A program made the position numbers and the translations under genes. The notes beneath the pieces are model-generated. The model did not search any database and was not told where the DNA came from. It saw only the letters and a program-made list of their open reading frames with translations. Shown piece by piece: positions 60,471 to 64,000 of a DNA stretch of 64,000 bases; within the stretch, counting starts at the first letter, position 1; every line of letters begins with the position of its first letter. The DNA lies in contig NZ_CP094970.1 of assembly GCF_025790165.1 (NCBI RefSeq), positions 3,534,001 through 3,598,000 of the forward strand, written 5' to 3'. This DNA comes from Solicola gregarius (GTDB lineage Bacteria; Actinomycetota; Actinomycetes; Propionibacteriales; Nocardioidaceae).

Positions 60471-60938
60471 ATGGACATCATCAGAGTCACGCCCATCGGC
60501 ACGGTCGTCGGAGGCCGTACCGAGCCGATCGACGACAACTGGGGCGATGTGCGGTCTGTCGTCCGCATCGATTCGGAGCAGTTCGGGGAGGACACCCTCG
60601 CCGGGCTCGGCGACTTCTCGCACCTCGAGGTGGTCTACCGGTTCGATCGCGCCGACCCTGCCAAGATCACCACCGGTGCGCGCCATCCGCGAAACCGAGA
60701 GGACTGGCCGAAGGTGGGCATCTTCGCCCAGCGAGGCAAGAACCGACCGAATCTCCTCGGGGTCTCGCGATGTCGCATCATCGCGATCGACGGCCACGAC
60801 ATCCACGTCCGCGAGCTGGACGCGATCGACGGCACGCCCGTGCTGGACGTCAAGCCGTACCTGCACGAGTTCGCACCGATCGGCGACGTACGCCAACCCG
60901 TGTGGGCGACCGAGCTGATGCGCTCGTACTACGACTAG
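60471..60938 (+). CDS. tRNA (N6-threonylcarbamoyladenosine(37)-N6)-methyltransferase TrmO-like
   Basis: A 155-residue protein of the TrmO (TsaA/YaeB) beta-barrel family, which uses SAM to methylate t6A37 of tRNA. Marks: VTPIGTVVGGRTEPIDDNWG at the start, LGDFSHLEVVYRFDR, ARHPRNREDWPKVGIFAQRG and KNRPNLLGVSRCRI. It is shorter than E. coli TrmO, which has a C-terminal extension. CAGAAT (60458-60463) lies 7 bases before the ATG, again a leaderless layout. Its TAG stop is part of hairpin element E. Confidence 0.9.
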   Translation: MDIIRVTPIGTVVGGRTEPIDDNWGDVRSVVRIDSEQFGEDTLAGLGDFSHLEVVYRFDRADPAKITTGARHPRNREDWPKVGIFAQRGKNRPNLLGVSRCRIIAIDGHDIHVRELDAIDGTPVLDVKPYLHEFAPIGDVRQPVWATELMRSYYD

Positions 60939-61103
60939 ATGAGTGGGTCCGAATGGTGCCGGTGAAGCGAGCGGCGCATCCGCGCCCGACCCGGCAAGGC
61001 GCAGGAGCGATGATGGAGCTGGCCCTCCCTCGAGCGACTGCAACGCAGCCGGTCGGGATGCGGGGCGCCGCGAGTCAGGCAGCATTCGGACTCACTCATC
61101 TAG
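60935..61103. repeat. Hairpin element E, copy 2 (~169 bp)
   Basis: Arms 60935-60960 and 61078-61103 pair over 26 nt with one G-U pair and one mismatch, and both ends are CTAG. The core (60961-61077) is homologous, in reverse orientation, to the core of 14590-14761, with long shared blocks. The arms of the two copies are unrelated in sequence, yet each is self-complementary. It lies between convergent genes and contains the TrmO stop codon. Confidence 0.75.
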
Positions 61104-61122
61104 GCCCGGGCCCGCTCGCGCT

Positions 61123-63075
61123 TCACCAGATCGAGACGCGCTGCTCCGGGTCGAGCCAGAGTGCGTCATCCGCAGTCACCTCGAACGCGTCGTAGAACGC
61201 GCCGATGTTGCGGACGACCTCGTTGCAGCGGAACTCCGGCGGCGCATGCGGGTCGATCGTCAGCCGACGGACGACCTCCTCGGGCCGTACCTTGCTCTGC
61301 CAGGCCTGCGCCCACGACAGGAAGAACCGCTGGGCCGCGCTCATGCCGTCGACCTCGGGTGGCTCGACGCCGACCTGTGCGATCCGAAACGCCTTGTACG
61401 CGATGGACAGACCGCCGAGGTCGCCGATGTTCTCGCCGATGGTGAGCGATCCGTTGACCGTACGGTCGGGCGCGTCGGCCGGTGTCAGCACGTCGTACTG
61501 GTCGACCAGTCGCGTCGTACGCTCCTCGAAGGCCGCGCGGTCGTCGTCGGTCCACCAGTTCGCGAGGCGGCCGTCGCCGTCGTAGTGCGAGCCCTGGTCG
61601 TCGAAGCCGTGCCCGATCTCGTGTCCGATGACCGCACCGATGGCACCGTAGTTGACCGCGTCGTCAGCGTCGGGATAGAAGAACGGCGGCTGCAGGATCG
61701 CGGCCGGGAACACGATCTCGTTCATCGTCGGGTTGTAGTACGCGTTGACCGTCTGCGGCGTCATGAACCACTCGTTGCGGTCGACCGGCTTCGCCAGCTT
61801 CGCGAGCTCGTACTCGGTCTGGAACGTCGATACGCGGCGTACGTTGCCCCACAGATGGTCGCGCTCGACGGTCAACGACCCGTAGTCACGCCACTCCAGC
61901 GGATGACCGACCTTCGGGGTGAACGAGTCGAGCTTCGCGAGGGCCTTCTTGCGGGTGTCTTCGCCCATCCAGTCCAGCCCGTTGATCGACTCGCGGTACG
62001 CCTCGATGAGGTTGCCGATCAGCTCGTCCATCCGGGCGCGTGCCGACGGCGGGTAGTGCCGGTCGACGTAGATCTTGCCGACCGCCTCGCCCATCGACAT
62101 CTCGACCAGGCCGACACCGCGCTTCCAGCGGTCGCGCAGCTGCGCGGTGCCGCTGAGCGTACGACCGTAGAAGTCGAAGTTCTCCTCGACGAACGAGGTC
62201 GGGAGGAACGGCGCGGCCGCATGCACGATGTTCCAGCGGGCCCAGTCGCGCCATTCGTCGAGCCGGTCGTCGCGGAGCAGGGCGGCGAACTCGGTGAAAT
62301 ACGTTGGCTGCGAGACGACGACCTGCTCGATCACGGACGCGTCGAACTCCGAGCCGTCGAGCCAGCCGCCCCAGTCGAAGCCGGGCGACAGGGCGTCAAG
62401 GCCGGCCCGATCCATCGGGTTGTACGTACGCTGCGCGTCCCGGCACGCGACGCGATCCCAGTGCGACCCGGCGAGATCGGTCTCGAGTCGCATCACCCGC
62501 TCGGCGCGCCCGGCCGCGTCGTCGAGCCCGGCGAGCTCGAGCATCGCGGCGACGTGGCGCACGTACGCCGTGCGTACGTCGGCGAACTGCTCGTCGGTGT
62601 AGTACGACTCGTCGGGCAGGCCGAGGCCGCCCTGGACGAGGTGGAGTACGTTGCGCTCCGGGTCGTGGGCGTCGGGAGCGACGTACAGGCCGAACGCACC
62701 GCCGACGCCGATCTGCTCGAAGGCGCCGAGGCGGTGGACCAGTGCCGCCACACTGGTGACCGAGTCGACGTCGGCGAGGTCGGACGCGATGGGAGTCCGC
62801 CCCGATGCCTCGATCGCCTCCTCGTCCATGAAGCTCGCGTACAGGTCGCCGATCTTGCGCAGCTCGCTGCCGTCGGGCGCCTCGGATGCCCGAGCCTCGT
62901 CGAGGATCTCGCGTACGGCCAGCTCCGCCTCGTCACGCAGATCGCTGAACGAACCTGCGACCGGGCGGTCCGGCGGGATCTCCGTGCGGTCCAGCCAGCG
63001 CCCGTTGACGTGCCGGAAGAGGTCGTCGGCCGGGCGCACCCCGGAGTCGAGCTCGCTGATGTCGATTCCATTCAC
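61123..63075 (-). CDS. M13 family metallopeptidase (neprilysin-like)
   Basis: Zinc endopeptidase of about 650 residues. Zinc site HEIGH (about 484-488) is in AVIGHEIGHGFDDQGSHYDG, with the third ligand Glu in GENIGDLGG. VNAYYNPTMNEIVFPAAIL, the substrate-binding NAYY region, lies before it. The N-terminus PADDLFRHVNGRWL is typical. No signal peptide or membrane anchor is seen, so it is likely cytoplasmic. The start is GTG at 63075 or 63084; 63075 has TAGCGT 7 bases upstream, the leaderless spacing. Confidence 0.93.
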   Translation of the reverse strand: MNGIDISELDSGVRPADDLFRHVNGRWLDRTEIPPDRPVAGSFSDLRDEAELAVREILDEARASEAPDGSELRKIGDLYASFMDEEAIEASGRTPIASDLADVDSVTSVAALVHRLGAFEQIGVGGAFGLYVAPDAHDPERNVLHLVQGGLGLPDESYYTDEQFADVRTAYVRHVAAMLELAGLDDAAGRAERVMRLETDLAGSHWDRVACRDAQRTYNPMDRAGLDALSPGFDWGGWLDGSEFDASVIEQVVVSQPTYFTEFAALLRDDRLDEWRDWARWNIVHAAAPFLPTSFVEENFDFYGRTLSGTAQLRDRWKRGVGLVEMSMGEAVGKIYVDRHYPPSARARMDELIGNLIEAYRESINGLDWMGEDTRKKALAKLDSFTPKVGHPLEWRDYGSLTVERDHLWGNVRRVSTFQTEYELAKLAKPVDRNEWFMTPQTVNAYYNPTMNEIVFPAAILQPPFFYPDADDAVNYGAIGAVIGHEIGHGFDDQGSHYDGDGRLANWWTDDDRAAFEERTTRLVDQYDVLTPADAPDRTVNGSLTIGENIGDLGGLSIAYKAFRIAQVGVEPPEVDGMSAAQRFFLSWAQAWQSKVRPEEVVRRLTIDPHAPPEFRCNEVVRNIGAFYDAFEVTADDALWLDPEQRVSIW

Positions 63076-63184
63076 GGCAGCCACGCTACGGCAGACCGCC
63101 AACCCCGATCACCGAGACGTCGGAGAACGTGATCTGTGGGTCACATCGGTGGACGGCCGCTTGACCGCGATCGGGAGGGAAGAG

Positions 63185-63203
63185 TTAGGGTTGCCTCATC
63201 TAA
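63185..63203 (+). promoter_or_regulatory. IdeR/DtxR-type iron box
   Basis: TTAGGGTTGCCTCATCTAA matches the DtxR/IdeR consensus at 15 of 19 positions, including both outer TTAGG/CTAA ends. It lies 23 bases before the start of the siderophore-interacting gene. Confidence 0.75.
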
Positions 63204-63226
63204 CACCGTTCACGCGAGGAGCACGC

Positions 63227-64000
63227 ATGCCCGGCAGTCGTCGGAGGAATCCGCTCGAGTTCGAGGTAGTCGACGCGAGCTGGGTGACGCGCTCCATGCG
63301 CCGGGTCGTGCTCACGAGCGACGAGTTCGACACCTTCCTCGCCCGTGACGGCGGGTTCACCGATCGCTACGTCAAGCTGGTCTTCCTCGACTCCGAGACG
63401 ACGTACCCGCGACCGCTCGATATGGAGAGCGTCCGCGAGACGCTTCCGCGCGAGGTGTGGCCGGTGCTGCGTACCTACACCGTCCGCTGGATCGACCGCG
63501 CCGCGCGGACCATCGCGATCGACTTCGTCGTGCATGGCGATGTCGGCCTCGCAGGCCCGTGGGCGGCCGGCGCGGCGGCAGGCGATCGGATCCATCTCAA
63601 CGGCCCCGGTGGCGCGTACGCCCCGGCAGCCGAGGCCGACTGGCATCTGGTGGCCGGCGACGATGCCGCCCTCCCGGCGGTGGTGGCCGCGCTCGAAGCG
63701 ATGCCCGACGGCGCACGGGTACGCGCGTTCGTCGAGGTCGACGGGCCCGAGGACGAGCAGCCCGTCACGTCGGCGGCCGATCTGGACCTGACCTGGCTGC
63801 ACCGCAACGGCGCCGCGCCGGGGAGCACGACATTGATCCCCGATGCGGTCAAGCAGCTGGCGTGGCCGGCCGGACGCGCTCAGGTGTTCATCCATGGCGA
63901 GTCGGGACTGCTGAAGGCGCTTCGTTCCCAGCTGCTCGACGAGCGCGGGGTTGCGAAGGACGATCTGTCGTTCTCGGGCTACTGGCGACGCGGTACGAAC
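63227..64000 (+). CDS. Siderophore-interacting protein (ferric-siderophore reductase), cut by window end
   Basis: FAD-containing reductase of the SIP/ViuB family that releases iron from ferric siderophores in the cytoplasm. 258 residues are visible. FAD-binding motif RTYTVRWID is followed by FVVHGDVGLAGPWAAGAAAG, NAD(P)H-site AGDDAALPAVVAALEAMP and the C-terminal SGYWRRG. ATG at 63227 follows CGAGGAG. The iron box upstream predicts induction by iron limitation, matching the binding-protein gene at 13637. Confidence 0.93.
   Translation, partial: MPGSRRRNPLEFEVVDASWVTRSMRRVVLTSDEFDTFLARDGGFTDRYVKLVFLDSETTYPRPLDMESVRETLPREVWPVLRTYTVRWIDRAARTIAIDFVVHGDVGLAGPWAAGAAAGDRIHLNGPGGAYAPAAEADWHLVAGDDAALPAVVAALEAMPDGARVRAFVEVDGPEDEQPVTSAADLDLTWLHRNGAAPGSTTLIPDAVKQLAWPAGRAQVFIHGESGLLKALRSQLLDERGVAKDDLSFSGYWRRGTN

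Noticed and set aside
60961-61077. Core of element E as a short coding sequence (both copies can be read with RQGxGAxM and LPRA)
   Set aside because: Similarity is as strong at DNA level in non-coding phases, there is no start with a ribosome site, and frames end differently in the two copies.
1-64000. Insertion sequences, prophage, integrases or CRISPR systems
   Set aside because: No transposase, integrase, phage structural or Cas-like protein was recognised in either strand of the window.

Overview
This window looks like a piece of a high-GC actinobacterial chromosome, probably from Propionibacteriales and possibly Nocardioidaceae. The evidence is the very high G+C, frequent GTG starts, actinobacteria-type leaderless promoters, IdeR-type iron boxes, a TrmO/M13/CE1758-type gene complement and, above all, gene order. 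The order clpP-clpX, valS, folC-DUF4233-ndk, mreBCD-mrdA-rodA, rne-rplU-rpmA-obgE-proB-proA-(small ORF)-nadD-rsfS-gpgP is the conserved actinobacterial backbone. The genus cannot be fixed from sequence reading alone.

Layout. 1-2930: clpP end, clpX and a saccharopine-dehydrogenase-like reductase. 3099-6069: a secreted S8 protease broken by one extra base. 6161-8731: valS, inverted relative to the backbone. 8958-11900: a large LuxR-type ATPase regulator. 11950-15216: folC, DUF4233, an iron-regulated siderophore-binding lipoprotein and ndk. 15316-21494: a six-gene minus-strand catabolic operon (XRE-cupin regulator, PLP enzyme, small protein, NhaC-type carrier, isatin-hydrolase-like cyclase, ThDP enzyme). 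21638-25344: small accessory genes, ending in an MFS pump with an ArsR-rhodanese regulator. 25595-31378: the cell-elongation operon mreBCD-mrdA-rodA. 31474-35486: a TetR/MFS/flavodoxin module and a second MFS. 35828-45711: RNase E/G, ribosomal proteins L21 and L27, Obg, proline synthesis, NAD synthesis, ribosome silencing and a GpgP-like phosphatase. 45838-45910: tRNA-Ala. 46041-64000: accessory genes including HAD hydrolase, SulP carrier, arylsulfatase, squalene-cyclase-like protein, DUF3800, DinB, HhH-GPD, a TetR/LLM/FMN-reductase set, a damaged MNT-HepT toxin-antitoxin pair, TrmO, an M13 peptidase and the start of a siderophore-interacting reductase.

How the genes work together. The backbone links protein quality control, translation, elongation of the cell wall and basic biosynthesis. 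Two separated iron-uptake genes (substrate-binding lipoprotein at 13637, siderophore reductase at 63227) each carry a 15/19 match to the DtxR/IdeR operator and probably belong to one regulon. The sulfatase and SulP carrier are convergent neighbours and could release and import sulfate.

Unusual content. Intergenic spaces hold at least five kinds of long inverted repeat. Two copies of a ~170-bp hairpin element (14590-14761 and 60935-61103) share a conserved core but have unrelated, individually self-complementary arms; three sites carry a GGTGAGGAGAG-type palindrome, one with perfect 50-nt arms. Several repeats contain the stop codons of neighbouring genes. Five genes contain apparent frameshifts; those in the normally essential mrdA and rodA are one-base losses in short A or T runs and most likely reflect sequence or assembly errors.
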